Assembly (NCBI GenBank): GCA_934747335.1 | Contig: CAKVGS010000006.1 | Span: 1 to 64,000 of the forward strand | Length of the DNA stretch: 64,000 bases | Reading direction: 5' to 3' | Source of the DNA: an uncultured Candidatus Melainabacteria bacterium | Lineage (GTDB): Bacteria > Cyanobacteriota > Vampirovibrionia > Gastranaerophilales > Gastranaerophilaceae | Part shown: positions 1 through 8,486 of the stretch, in pieces | How positions within the stretch are numbered: position 1 is the stretch's first letter | Layout: each line of letters opens with the position of its first letter | Program-made: the position numbers and the translations under genes | Notes under the pieces: generated by a model | Databases searched by the model: none | Told to the model about the DNA's origin: nothing | Seen by the model: the letters and a program-made list of their open reading frames with translations, nothing else

Positions 1-154
1 CTTTCATCGTCATTTTACCGTTTTTGTAAAGACATACAAGAATATCACCATGACTTGGTACAAGTCCTTCTGCACCATTATTTTTTAATTCTTCAATAAT
101 AAAACGGTTTCCTTTTTCATGAATTTTTGATATTAAAGATAAAATTGCACTCAT
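1..154 (-). CDS. MarR-family transcriptional regulator, N-terminal part (cut by window edge)
   Basis: The 51 visible residues run from the ATG at 154 to the window edge. They show helix 1 of a MarR dimer domain and the start of the winged helix, with the stretch LVPSHGDILVCLY followed by KNGKMTMK, typical of MarR regulators (VPSHGDIL at the first DNA-binding helix). The family acts as dimeric repressors that bind palindromes and usually respond to small phenolic or oxidative ligands. The start has no Shine-Dalgarno sequence; a TATAAT box ends 6 nt before it, so the mRNA is probably leaderless. A perfect palindrome fills the promoter spacer, which suggests autoregulation. The genes it controls lie outside the window. 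Confidence 0.8.
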   Translation of the reverse strand, partial: MSAILSLISKIHEKGNRFIIEELKNNGAEGLVPSHGDILVCLYKNGKMTMK

Positions 155-160
155 ATAATT

Positions 161-188
161 ATTATAGTTAGATATCTAACTTTGTCAA
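161..188 (-). promoter_or_regulatory. Consensus promoter of the marR-like gene with a palindromic operator in its spacer
   Basis: On the minus strand a perfect TTGACA (-35, at 188-183) and a perfect TATAAT (-10, at 166-161) are separated by 16 nt. The spacer is almost entirely the 16-bp perfect palindrome AGTTAGATATCTAACT (166-181). A repressor bound there would block RNA polymerase. The palindrome size fits a MarR dimer site, so negative autoregulation is the simple reading. Confidence 0.75.
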
Positions 189-347
189 GAAATTTTTTCT
201 GCGCATTTCTTTTTTTATACTCATGGTAATAAAATTTGGCACACATGAAACAATAGTAGAGCCTAAATGCGCTTGCATCTTGGGTTTAGATGTAAAAATT
301 TTATTACAAAGCTATTAGAAATTTCAAAAATCTGTATAATAAAAAAC

Positions 348-890
348 ATGAAGAAGCTTATTGTAACAATTTTATTAACATCTGTATTTACTTGTGGTTG
401 TACAAATTCTCATAATAGTGATGCGACATTTCCTCAAAAAGAAACCCAACAAACAACAAATCAAGGAATAAGTAAAGAAGAAACAAGTTTAAATAATGAA
501 GAAGTTATATCTCAAAGTAAAACACAGGAAGATGAGACTGAAAAATTACATCCGATTGAAATAGAAGAACAAAAATGTATGAAAAAAGCTGATTACACAA
601 CAACAGGAATGACAGAATGTTCATACAAAGCAATGGATATGTGGTTTAAAGAAATTGATAAATATTTAGGTTTATTAAAAACTGTTACATCAGAAAAAGA
701 ATATGCAAATATCCTTAAAGCGCAAGAAAATTGGAAAAAATATCAAGAATCTGAGTTTGTTTCAATAAGCATTATCATTGACAAGCAAGGGACAATTTTT
801 CAAAATATCTTATCCGGAAAAGAATGTGGCTTAGTAAAACAAAGAGCTTTAAATTTAAGAAATTTTTATGAAACATTGGCCTTTGATTAG
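348..890 (+). CDS. LprI-like (DUF1311) secreted lipoprotein
   Basis: The protein has 180 residues from the ATG at 348. The N-terminus MKKLIVTILLTSVFTCGC is a signal peptide with cysteines at a plausible lipobox, although Thr/Gly at -1 is not ideal. A low-complexity Ser/Thr/Gln/Glu linker follows to about residue 80. The C-terminal part has the LprI/DUF1311 pattern: C-x3-AD-x3-GM-x2-C-x3-A followed by W-x-E-x-DKYLG, then a QENWKKYQESE helix. Members are secreted or periplasmic, and some inhibit lysozyme (known of the family); the actual target here is unknown. The frame is open further upstream, but a TATAAT box at 335-340 lies 7 nt before this ATG, so this start is preferred and the mRNA may be leaderless. 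Confidence 0.7.
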   Translation: MKKLIVTILLTSVFTCGCTNSHNSDATFPQKETQQTTNQGISKEETSLNNEEVISQSKTQEDETEKLHPIEIEEQKCMKKADYTTTGMTECSYKAMDMWFKEIDKYLGLLKTVTSEKEYANILKAQENWKKYQESEFVSISIIIDKQGTIFQNILSGKECGLVKQRALNLRNFYETLAFD

Positions 891-981
891 TGTTTTACAT
901 TAGTTTAAAGGAGTAACTCAAACTACATATAATTCTTATCGCCGTTCGAAAGATTTACCGACTAAAGATATATTATGAAAT

Positions 982-1407
982 TTATTTCGCATGAACATCA
1001 AAGTATATTAATTCATCCGGTTTAAAAAATGAATTAATTTGAAACAAAACAAGATTAAATAAATTGAAAACAATATAAATTAGAGCTAGAAAAGCTCCAA
1101 CATAGCGGATAATTTTTAAAATCTTATTTTTCAGTAAAAATTTATTTTTGATTTTGAAATTAAAAACTCTTTCAAAAAGAAAAATAATAAATGCTATTAC
1201 AAATACAAACAAGGCAAGGGCAGATGCACCAATTGTTAACCAGGCAAATCCATCTCCCCAGTCTCCAGGACCACCATATTTTTGTAATTCTTGGCAATAG
1301 ATTCTATATAAATAAATTTTTACAAACAATGCAATCCAACCTGCAAAAGCAAAAATATGAAAACTAATATATTGATTAAATTTATTTATCTTTTCAAAAA
1401 AACTCAT
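982..1407 (-). CDS. Small integral membrane protein, unknown function
   Basis: The protein has 141 residues with three hydrophobic segments, at about residues 13-33, 55-80 and 100-122, and no recognised domain. A GGPGDWGDGFAW loop precedes the second segment. It is transcribed divergently from the lipase-like gene, with 34 bp between the two starts. On the minus strand a TATAAT (1419-1414) lies exactly 6 nt before the ATG and no ribosome-binding site is visible, so it is probably translated from a leaderless message. I do not recognise the family. Confidence 0.65.
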   Translation of the reverse strand: MSFFEKINKFNQYISFHIFAFAGWIALFVKIYLYRIYCQELQKYGGPGDWGDGFAWLTIGASALALFVFVIAFIIFLFERVFNFKIKNKFLLKNKILKIIRYVGAFLALIYIVFNLFNLVLFQINSFFKPDELIYFDVHAK

Positions 1408-1441
1408 ACGTAAATTATACTATAAAATTTAAGGAGGTATT

Positions 1442-2386
1442 ATGACAAACTATAAATTACATGAAGATTGTAAACAATTATCCTGGACAGTTTACCAAGA
1501 TGAAAAACCTAAAAATATTAATGGCTGGAAATATAAAAAATCTATTCAAAACAGCAATGGTTTTTATGCTGAAGTATATGAAAAAGACGGGAAAGCTATT
1601 TTTGCAATTAGAGGGACTGATACAGCGCGAGGAAATAAGGAAAAAACAAAAGATTTGTATAGTGATGCACAGATGGGATTAGCTCATCTTCCTTACCAAA
1701 TAAAATCGGCAGAAAAGGCTTATACAAATCTAATTCAGCAATATGGCAAAGAAAATATTATAACCACAGGCCATTCACTCGGTGGAAGTCAAGGAGTTAT
1801 TCTAGGTACTAAATATGGAGGGGAAACTGTAACATTTGGAGCTTATGGTGTTAAATATATAACAGGATTAGAAATTAATCATACAGATAACATTACTAAT
1901 TATGGCAATGCACAAGATGGAGTCTTTGTTATGAATATAGATAGTCAAATTGGCAAAACAATAGTTTTAAATTCTGATGGAGAAGGTAATGCTTTACATA
2001 AAGGATACAAGATTCGCACAAATGCAGAACCTCATAAACTTGAAAACTTTGGAGATCTTTCAAAGGGTGTAGAATACAAAAAAGAAGAATTTGATAATAC
2101 TGACACGCCATTATTCAAAACCGGCGTTGAATACTTAGATTATGATGACAGCGTCTTTGATTTAAAGAATCGGGTATTATATAAAGGTGAAATTAATCCT
2201 TTGGATTTAGATAAAGATAGTCCTTTATATGACTTATACATGGAACAATGGATTGACAAGAGTCCTATGCCAACAAAAGCAGAGGTTGATAAACGTACAC
2301 GAATTGGCGAACTTATTTATGTTGAAGAATATACTCGCTCAGATGGAACGAAAGTTAGCGGTTATTATAGAGCCTGTCCTAGATAA
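1442..2386 (+). CDS. Lipase class 3 / Mbeg-like alpha-beta hydrolase
   Basis: The protein has 314 residues with a strong AAGGAGGT ribosome-binding site. The core carries FAIRGTD at about residue 55 (oxyanion-hole strand) and the nucleophile elbow TGHSLGGSQG at about residue 110, the arrangement of class 3 lipases and DUF2974 proteins. The Ser of GHSLGG is the predicted nucleophile. A later acidic Asp and a His (NALHKGYKI) could complete the triad. There is no signal peptide, so it is cytosolic or exported by another route. The C-terminal 100 residues are charged and unassigned. The frame is followed by the remnant of a second hydrolase domain, so the present protein may be a shortened form of a longer fusion (inference). 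Confidence 0.75.
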   Translation: MTNYKLHEDCKQLSWTVYQDEKPKNINGWKYKKSIQNSNGFYAEVYEKDGKAIFAIRGTDTARGNKEKTKDLYSDAQMGLAHLPYQIKSAEKAYTNLIQQYGKENIITTGHSLGGSQGVILGTKYGGETVTFGAYGVKYITGLEINHTDNITNYGNAQDGVFVMNIDSQIGKTIVLNSDGEGNALHKGYKIRTNAEPHKLENFGDLSKGVEYKKEEFDNTDTPLFKTGVEYLDYDDSVFDLKNRVLYKGEINPLDLDKDSPLYDLYMEQWIDKSPMPTKAEVDKRTRIGELIYVEEYTRSDGTKVSGYYRACPR

Positions 2387-2410
2387 ACTATTATACAATA
2401 GAAGTATTAA

Positions 2411-2620
2411 ATTGTTCCTAATATTAAATACATTGACTACTATAAAGCTTCCGGAGCTGATAAAATAGAAAATCCAAGACTCGCAATGTATGTTTTTGAT
2501 ACTGCTGTTAACATTGGGGGTTCTGTTGCAAAAGCAATGGAGATATTAGAGAGCATTGAGATAAAAATAAGCAAGTACATGATTAAGTACATAATAAAAG
2601 CTGGAACACAGTCCCAGCCT
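2411..2620 (+). pseudogene. Remnant of a peptidoglycan-hydrolase-type domain (GH108-like)
   Basis: A reading frame without a usable start codes for NPRLAMYVFDTAVNIGGSVA, which resembles the VFDTAVN-x-G motif of glycosyl hydrolase family 108 / zliS-type muramidases. It opens just after a stop following the lipase-like gene and runs on into the tRNA-Leu gene on the other strand, so it has no natural C-terminus. I read it as a decayed domain, perhaps once fused to or co-transcribed with the lipase-like gene. The match rests on one short motif, so the assignment is tentative. Confidence 0.4.
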
Positions 2621-2630
2621 TTAATTGAAG

Positions 2631-2715
2631 TGGTGTCGGCAGGGGGAGTTGAACCCCCAAGGATTGCTCCACATGAACCTGAATCATGCGTGTCTACCAA
2701 TTCCACCATGTCGAC
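2631..2715 (-). tRNA. tRNA-Leu (anticodon CAG)
   Basis: The minus strand gives a class II tRNA of 85 nt including an encoded CCA end (2633-2631). The D-arm is GGTGGAATTGGTAGACACG. The anticodon stem CATGA/TCATG encloses a loop with CAG (2681-2679). A long variable arm follows, then the T-arm GGGGGTTCAACTCCCCC. The acceptor stem has one A-C mismatch at the fifth pair. Anticodon CAG reads CUG codons. The 5' flank (2705-2760) is partly duplicated further on. Confidence 0.9.
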
Positions 2716-2756
2716 TTAATAATAGTATTGTAATACAAATAAGGTGGAATTGGTAG
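2694..2756. repeat. Inverted repeat made from the tRNA-Leu D-arm region
   Basis: CTACCAATTCCACC (2694-2707), which is inside the tRNA gene, is matched by its perfect reverse complement GGTGGAATTGGTAG (2743-2756) outside it, with 35 bp between. The region between is the tRNA upstream flank. The second arm is a tRNA-derived fragment in the opposite orientation. Confidence 0.8.
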
Positions 2757-2932
2757 ATAACTTATATACGGCTCACCGAGCGCAGCTCGGACTCACCTAC
2801 CTCCAATAAAAACTTGACATTTAGTCAACTTTTTATTCGAGTACTTACCATGTCGACTTAATAATAGTATTGTAATACAAATGGGGTGGAATTGGTAGAT
2901 ATTTACTATACGGCTCTCCGAGCGTAGCTCGA
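2705..2932. repeat. Tandem duplication of the tRNA-Leu flank, unit 142 bp
   Basis: The stretch from 2705 to about 2759 recurs almost unchanged at 2847 to about 2901, an offset of exactly 142 bp. The small hairpin CCGAGCGCAGCTCGG (2776-2790) also recurs at the same offset (2918-2931, GTA instead of GCA in the loop). Each unit carries the tRNA D-arm-like GGTGGAATTGGTAGATA on the plus strand. No complete second tRNA is present. This fills the gap between the tRNA and the dehydrogenase gene. Confidence 0.75.
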
Positions 2933-2947
2933 ACAATTAATACATCA

Positions 2948-3952
2948 TCATTCTACATAATTCTGAACAATACCCATTCCAAACTGTTGAATATTATCAA
3001 GCGTTGTATTTAAAATTCTTTCAACTGCTTCTTTTGTATTATAAGCAATATGCGGAGTCAGAATTACATTATCAAGCTGAAACAATCTGGAATTAATAAT
3101 TGTTTGTTCTAAGGCTAATTTATCAAGACGATTAATTCCGAGCATATAATCAACATCCGTAATCGTCTGCTCATTTTCCAACACATCCAATCCGGCGCCA
3201 AGAATTTTTTTGTTAACAAGCGCATTAAAAAGCGCCGAAGTGTCTATCAATTCACCCCTTCCCGTATTTATTAAAATTGCACTGTTTTTCATTTTTTCAA
3301 AACTATCTTCGTCAAACATGTGATAATTTTCTTGAGTTAATGGTGCATGTATAGAAATAAAATCAGATTTTCTCACTAAAGTATCAAAATCTGTATAAAC
3401 AACATTTAAATCACGTTTCAGAGCTTCATTTTCAACCTTATCATATCCTAAAATTTTCATTCCCAATCCATGAGAAATTTTTGCAAACGTAGAACCGATA
3501 GCACCCAAGCCCACAATTCCCATCGTTTTGCCATACAATTCCAATCCCATAAGACAAGATGGATGTACTTTTGCATCCTTATAACCCAAATATGACATTG
3601 TAACTTTACGCAATACATCCATCAGAAGCGCTAAAGCAAATTCCGCCACAGATTGATTACCATAGTTTGGCGAATTCTCGACAACAATATGTTTTTCACG
3701 ACAATATTTCATATCAACATGATTAAAACCAACAGAACGTAAAGCAATTAATTTAAGATTTTTAAATTGTTTCAATACCTTTGCATTAACTCTTGATGTC
3801 GTAAAAACGGAAATTACATCAGCATCGGCATACTCAGGATTCAAAGGGGACAAGTCATTTAACGCATCTTTAACCAAAATATACCTTCCGCCGCTTTGCT
3901 TATGCAAATATTCTTCCTCGTAATGTTCAACATCAAAAAATACAACTTTCAT
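2948..3952 (-). CDS. ldhA: D-2-hydroxyacid dehydrogenase, D-lactate dehydrogenase type
   Basis: The 334-residue protein has the family length. It shows LRSVGFNHVD (residues 71-80, with the substrate-binding Arg), the NAD-binding GxGxxG motif in MGIVGLGAIG (144-153), NTGRGELID, and the catalytic His in TPHIAYNT. These are the marks of D-isomer-specific 2-hydroxyacid dehydrogenases. The closest subgroup by appearance is fermentative D-lactate dehydrogenase, which reduces pyruvate to D-lactate with NADH and recycles NAD+ in an anaerobe. The ribosome-binding site AGAGGTG is the descending arm of a hairpin just upstream (3961-3999), so translation may be affected by RNA structure. Exact substrate is not provable from sequence. 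Confidence 0.85.
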   Translation of the reverse strand: MKVVFFDVEHYEEEYLHKQSGGRYILVKDALNDLSPLNPEYADADVISVFTTSRVNAKVLKQFKNLKLIALRSVGFNHVDMKYCREKHIVVENSPNYGNQSVAEFALALLMDVLRKVTMSYLGYKDAKVHPSCLMGLELYGKTMGIVGLGAIGSTFAKISHGLGMKILGYDKVENEALKRDLNVVYTDFDTLVRKSDFISIHAPLTQENYHMFDEDSFEKMKNSAILINTGRGELIDTSALFNALVNKKILGAGLDVLENEQTITDVDYMLGINRLDKLALEQTIINSRLFQLDNVILTPHIAYNTKEAVERILNTTLDNIQQFGMGIVQNYVE

Positions 3953-3960
3953 AAAAACAC

Positions 3961-4003
3961 CTCTTTGCTTTTATAATAAAGTAACAAAAGAGGTTTTTTA
4001 TTA
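3961..4003. terminator. Bidirectional terminator-like hairpin overlapping the ldhA ribosome-binding site
   Basis: ACCTCTTT and AAAGAGGT-type arms pair across an AT-rich loop and are followed by a T run on each strand. On the minus strand it lies between the fkbH-like gene and ldhA, and its 3' arm contains the ldhA Shine-Dalgarno sequence. It could terminate upstream transcription and also hide the ribosome-binding site in read-through messages. Confidence 0.5.
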
Positions 4004-4070
4004 ATCATTCGGACAATTGCGAATGGTAATATAAAATATTTCTCTAATAATCGCAAATAAAAAATCGTCG

Positions 4071-5810
4071 TTATTTCTTCAACCTTAGGCACTCTTCGCC
4101 TAACGCTTTATTACCAATCTCAACAACTTTTTGTGCCAAATCGACATAGACTCTTCTTGAAAAATGGTTGATACAAGTTGTGTAATCTTCATCGCTCTTT
4201 ATAAAATCAGTGAGCTCAATAAATTCAACTCTGCCTTTGAAAGCCTCTTTTATTGCAGAGTTTAAAATCTTATGACGTTCTGCCATATTTTCATATCCTG
4301 CTTGAACTTTATCCGTCGGGATTTCGCTTCCTAAAATCAAAACTAATTTGGCTTTCAAATTATCCAAAATATAATCAATGTTTTTTATAACCAAATCAAC
4401 AGGCGGATTTCCACCAAATACATAGTGTTTTTTAAACTCTTGCAGCATCAAAATATTTTGCGGACGAGCTTGTGCAGGAATTGGTGCAAGAATTTTTTCC
4501 CAATTCGCTTCATTGGTTATATCACAATCCGCAAATCCAAAGAACGCATAAGTGCCATCGTCTTTGTTGATATAAATTCCGCTATGCGTTACGGTTAAAA
4601 GACTCAAAAAGACAAGATTATATTTTTCATCAAAAAACTTTGTCTTAAATTCGTCCACATTTGGAAACGGAAAACGCATTGAAAGCTCTGCCAATTTTTC
4701 TTTTGAAAGTCGATGTGTTTGTTCAATAAACGCAGTATGTGTATGCGCCAAAATATAAACCAGTTGTTTATTCCAATACGGAAATTCGGTATCAATATTA
4801 CAATCCGCGTCAATATAACTCAAAGTCGAATACAAATCACAAGGCCCTTTAAAAAGAATATTTTTGTTGTTCAATTTGGGTACAAATGCGGTTTTAACAT
4901 CCAAATTTTCAACAATTTCTATCCAATCGACTTGACCATCTAATTTTGACGCAACTTCGCTCTTAATCTCTATTTGCGGTTTTTTCAAATAATTATAGAC
5001 AAACTGTTCAATTCCCATATTCATAATTCTGCAAGAGAACAAGAAATGGACAAGCTTGTTTTCCATTTGATTTAAGGCATAAAACCCACAAATCCCATAA
5101 TTTCCAAACTTATCTTCTGCAATAATATAAGCACAATCATTATTTTTAATTGTAGCTTCCAAGTTTTCATCTCTAAATTTTGTGAAATTCAGTTGATTAG
5201 TTCTTGTGATAAGTTTTTTTATTCTCTCTAAATTATTTAAGCAATCTTTTTTTATACAAATTTTTATTTTACTTGAGCGCAAAAAATCTTCGTTTGAAGA
5301 CGCTTGTGAAATTTGGTGCGATTTTTCTTCCAAAATCTTGTACTGCTTGAGTCTTGTATGTTCAAAATCGTAATCATTAACTAAGTAAAGCTCTTCTGCT
5401 ATTTTATTAATAAATTCAGGCGTTGCGCTCATAATGTTTGGCAAATAAAATTTAGCTTCATTAATATTAGAAACATTATCGTCAATGAAAATAACATTTT
5501 CATCGCGAAAATTCATTGATTTGATTATGTTTTGAATGCGTTCACCTTTTGGCGTCCAATCAATAGATACAAAAACAAACAAATCCCAAACATCTTTTAA
5601 ACCTAAGTCAATAAATTTCGTTTTTACATCATCAAAATTATTTTTTGAGCAGATAGAATTCATTATGCCCTTGGTTGTAAGTTCACGCACAAGCGCAATA
5701 GTTTCGGGCTTGAGAATAACATCACCTTCCGATAAATTACCACTCCAAAAGGTGTCGTCCAAATCCCAAATAATTAATTTTGTTTTTGTTATATCGTAAT
5801 TTTTATGCAT
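4071..5810 (-). CDS. FkbH-like HAD phosphatase / GNAT domain protein
   Basis: From the ATG at 5810 the protein has 579 residues. Residues 10-160 form a HAD superfamily IIIC domain with DLDDT-FWSG (16-24), SICSKNN and the acidic motif FIDDN. Residues about 190-330 form a GNAT-like domain with RTNQLNFT and GNYGICGFYAL. This order is that of FkbH proteins, which in polyketide pathways load glyceryl-phosphate onto a carrier protein. The last 250 residues are extra and unassigned; they contain GGNPPVDLV and INHFSRRVYVDLAQ, reminiscent of SGNH-type hydrolases. The ATG overlaps the stop of the upstream secreted-protein gene by one base (TAATG), so the two are translationally coupled. No polyketide or carrier-protein gene is nearby, so the substrate is unknown. 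Confidence 0.7.
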   Translation of the reverse strand: MHKNYDITKTKLIIWDLDDTFWSGNLSEGDVILKPETIALVRELTTKGIMNSICSKNNFDDVKTKFIDLGLKDVWDLFVFVSIDWTPKGERIQNIIKSMNFRDENVIFIDDNVSNINEAKFYLPNIMSATPEFINKIAEELYLVNDYDFEHTRLKQYKILEEKSHQISQASSNEDFLRSSKIKICIKKDCLNNLERIKKLITRTNQLNFTKFRDENLEATIKNNDCAYIIAEDKFGNYGICGFYALNQMENKLVHFLFSCRIMNMGIEQFVYNYLKKPQIEIKSEVASKLDGQVDWIEIVENLDVKTAFVPKLNNKNILFKGPCDLYSTLSYIDADCNIDTEFPYWNKQLVYILAHTHTAFIEQTHRLSKEKLAELSMRFPFPNVDEFKTKFFDEKYNLVFLSLLTVTHSGIYINKDDGTYAFFGFADCDITNEANWEKILAPIPAQARPQNILMLQEFKKHYVFGGNPPVDLVIKNIDYILDNLKAKLVLILGSEIPTDKVQAGYENMAERHKILNSAIKEAFKGRVEFIELTDFIKSDEDYTTCINHFSRRVYVDLAQKVVEIGNKALGEECLRLKK

Positions 5811-6235
5811 TATTTTTGGTTTGTTGAGATTGTACAAACAGAACTGTCTTGCAAATATTTGCTCCAAGCTTTAACAACAGGATTGTCTTGAACTGCAGAA
5901 ACTTTCGACGTATCAACTTTTGAATTTGAATACTGTTGAACAACGGCATAAGCTTGCATAACATTTACAAGCTCATTAACCTGTGCCTTAGACAATTTGC
6001 AAGTTATGCAAGAATCAATACCTGCAAAATTAACTTTTTCCTGATAAACACACTTGTCGCCTTGCCAACCCAAAATTTTCTTGCTTGAAGATACGTTCAT
6101 GCCATCGGTTTGCACAGTTCCACTTTCGGAATACGAAGAACAGTTTTTAAGTGCGTAAGCAAACTTCGCATCATCTGCCAAAACGATTAAGGATGTTAAA
6201 ACGATTGTCAAAGCGAATATAAAGTATTTTTTCAT
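5810..6235 (-). CDS. Small secreted protein, unknown family
   Basis: Using the ATG at 6235, preceded by GAGGTCTT, the protein has 141 residues. The N-terminus MKKYFIFALTIVLTSLIVLA is a Sec signal peptide likely cut near ADDAKFA. The mature part has about 120 residues with paired cysteines (KNCSSYSE, DKCVYQE, DSCITCKL, SSVCTIS) suited to disulfides or metal binding. It is coupled to the FkbH-like gene by a one-base overlap. I do not recognise the family. Confidence 0.65.
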   Translation of the reverse strand: MKKYFIFALTIVLTSLIVLADDAKFAYALKNCSSYSESGTVQTDGMNVSSSKKILGWQGDKCVYQEKVNFAGIDSCITCKLSKAQVNELVNVMQAYAVVQQYSNSKVDTSKVSAVQDNPVVKAWSKYLQDSSVCTISTNQK

Positions 6236-6296
6236 AAGACCTCGCAAAAGATTGCTGTTTGATAATAAATTTTGTTCACTTTCAGGAAATTAGCCG

Positions 6297-6367
6297 AAAC
6301 CCACCCGCATCTGTAAAGCTCAGCAAAGCTCCGCTAACAGTTACGACCTCCCTATCCATGGAGGTTC
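6297..6367 (-). repeat. Palindromic repeat family A, copy 1
   Basis: This copy of the family A element reads, on the minus strand, AACCTCCATGGATAGGGAGG, then a variable centre, then ACAGATGCGGGTGGGTTT. It lies between the secreted-protein gene (divergent start) and the end of atpC. It is GC-rich against an AT-rich background. Six other copies occur in the window. Confidence 0.8.
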
Positions 6368-6377
6368 GAAACTGCAA

Positions 6378-6770
6378 TTATTTATTCAACGCAGCTTTCA
6401 ATCTTGCCAAAGAACGAGCCAAAGCAGCCTGTGCACGTTCTGCATCAATTTTAGCGTCATTATCAGCCAAACGAGCTTCTGCTCTTTGTTTTGCATTATT
6501 AGCACGAGTTACATCAATATCACATCCGTCTTCACAAACATCGGTCAAAATTGTAGCAACATTGTCTTTAAATTGAAAAATTCCACCCATTGTTGCAAAG
6601 TATTTGTATTTATCGCCAATTTTTGCTTTTGTAACTCCAATATCAAGCGCAGTTGTAAGTGGAACGTGGTCTTTCAAAATACCGATTTGTCCGCCCGTTG
6701 TTTGAAGTACAAGTTCATCAACCTCGCCTTCAAAAACTATTCGTTCGTGAGTAATTATTTTTAAGTTCAT
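6378..6770 (-). CDS. atpC: ATP synthase F1 epsilon subunit
   Basis: The protein has 130 residues from the ATG at 6770, which has a GGAGATAGG ribosome-binding site; a longer upstream frame runs into a repeat and is rejected. The N-terminal beta-sandwich shows TTGGQIGILKDHVPLTTALDIG, and the C-terminal helical hairpin shows AKQRAEARLAD-x-AALARSLARLKAA. Epsilon connects the rotor to the c-ring and can inhibit ATP hydrolysis. It follows atpD, but 158 bp holding a long inverted repeat lies between them, unusual for this pair. No other atp genes are next to it. Confidence 0.93.
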   Translation of the reverse strand: MNLKIITHERIVFEGEVDELVLQTTGGQIGILKDHVPLTTALDIGVTKAKIGDKYKYFATMGGIFQFKDNVATILTDVCEDGCDIDVTRANNAKQRAEARLADNDAKIDAERAQAALARSLARLKAALNK

Positions 6771-6797
6771 ACCTATCTCCAAAATAAAATTGAAAAA

Positions 6798-6922
6798 AGT
6801 TGAAGAGTTGAACAGTGGAAATGTTGAAAAGTTCATTAAATTCGCAAATGCTCATATTTTTTATTGATTTTATGACTGAAAGTCATATAAAAGAACTTTT
6901 CAACTACTCAACTCTTCAGCTT
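6798..6922. repeat. AT-rich purine-biased inverted repeat between atpD and atpC
   Basis: The left arm (about 6799-6834) contains TTGAAGAGTTGAAC and TTGAAAAGTTC; the right arm (about 6893-6919) contains GAACTTTTCAA and TCAACTCTTCA, the reverse complements in reverse order. The arms are separated by about 60 bp. The left arm is almost pure purine plus T. It sits inside the atpD-atpC transcription unit and could form a large hairpin in the mRNA. Confidence 0.75.
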
Positions 6923-6928
6923 ATCAAC

Positions 6929-8365
<1,437 letters not shown>

Positions 8366-8430
8366 TTATATAACATAAAAAGCTTATTTACAACGAATGA
8401 TTTTTATAAAAACTTTAAATTTATAACAAA

Positions 8431-8464
8431 CAAAAAGACGAGCCATAAACAACTCGTCTTTTTG
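8431..8464 (-). terminator. Rho-independent terminator downstream of the HEAT-repeat gene
   Basis: A perfect 12-bp stem CAAAAAGACGAG / CTCGTCTTTTTG with a 10-nt loop is followed by a T-rich stretch on the minus strand. It separates the HEAT-repeat gene from atpD. Confidence 0.85.
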
Positions 8465-8486
8465 TCTAAATTTTTCTAACAACTTC

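Noticed and set aside
2743..2932. Second and third tRNA genes on the plus strand
   Set aside because: Only the D-arm-like part is present; anticodon arm, T-arm and acceptor pairing are missing.
6259..6576. Plus-strand frame of 105 codons opposite atpC
   Set aside because: It is antisense to the well supported atpC gene and starts in a family A repeat.
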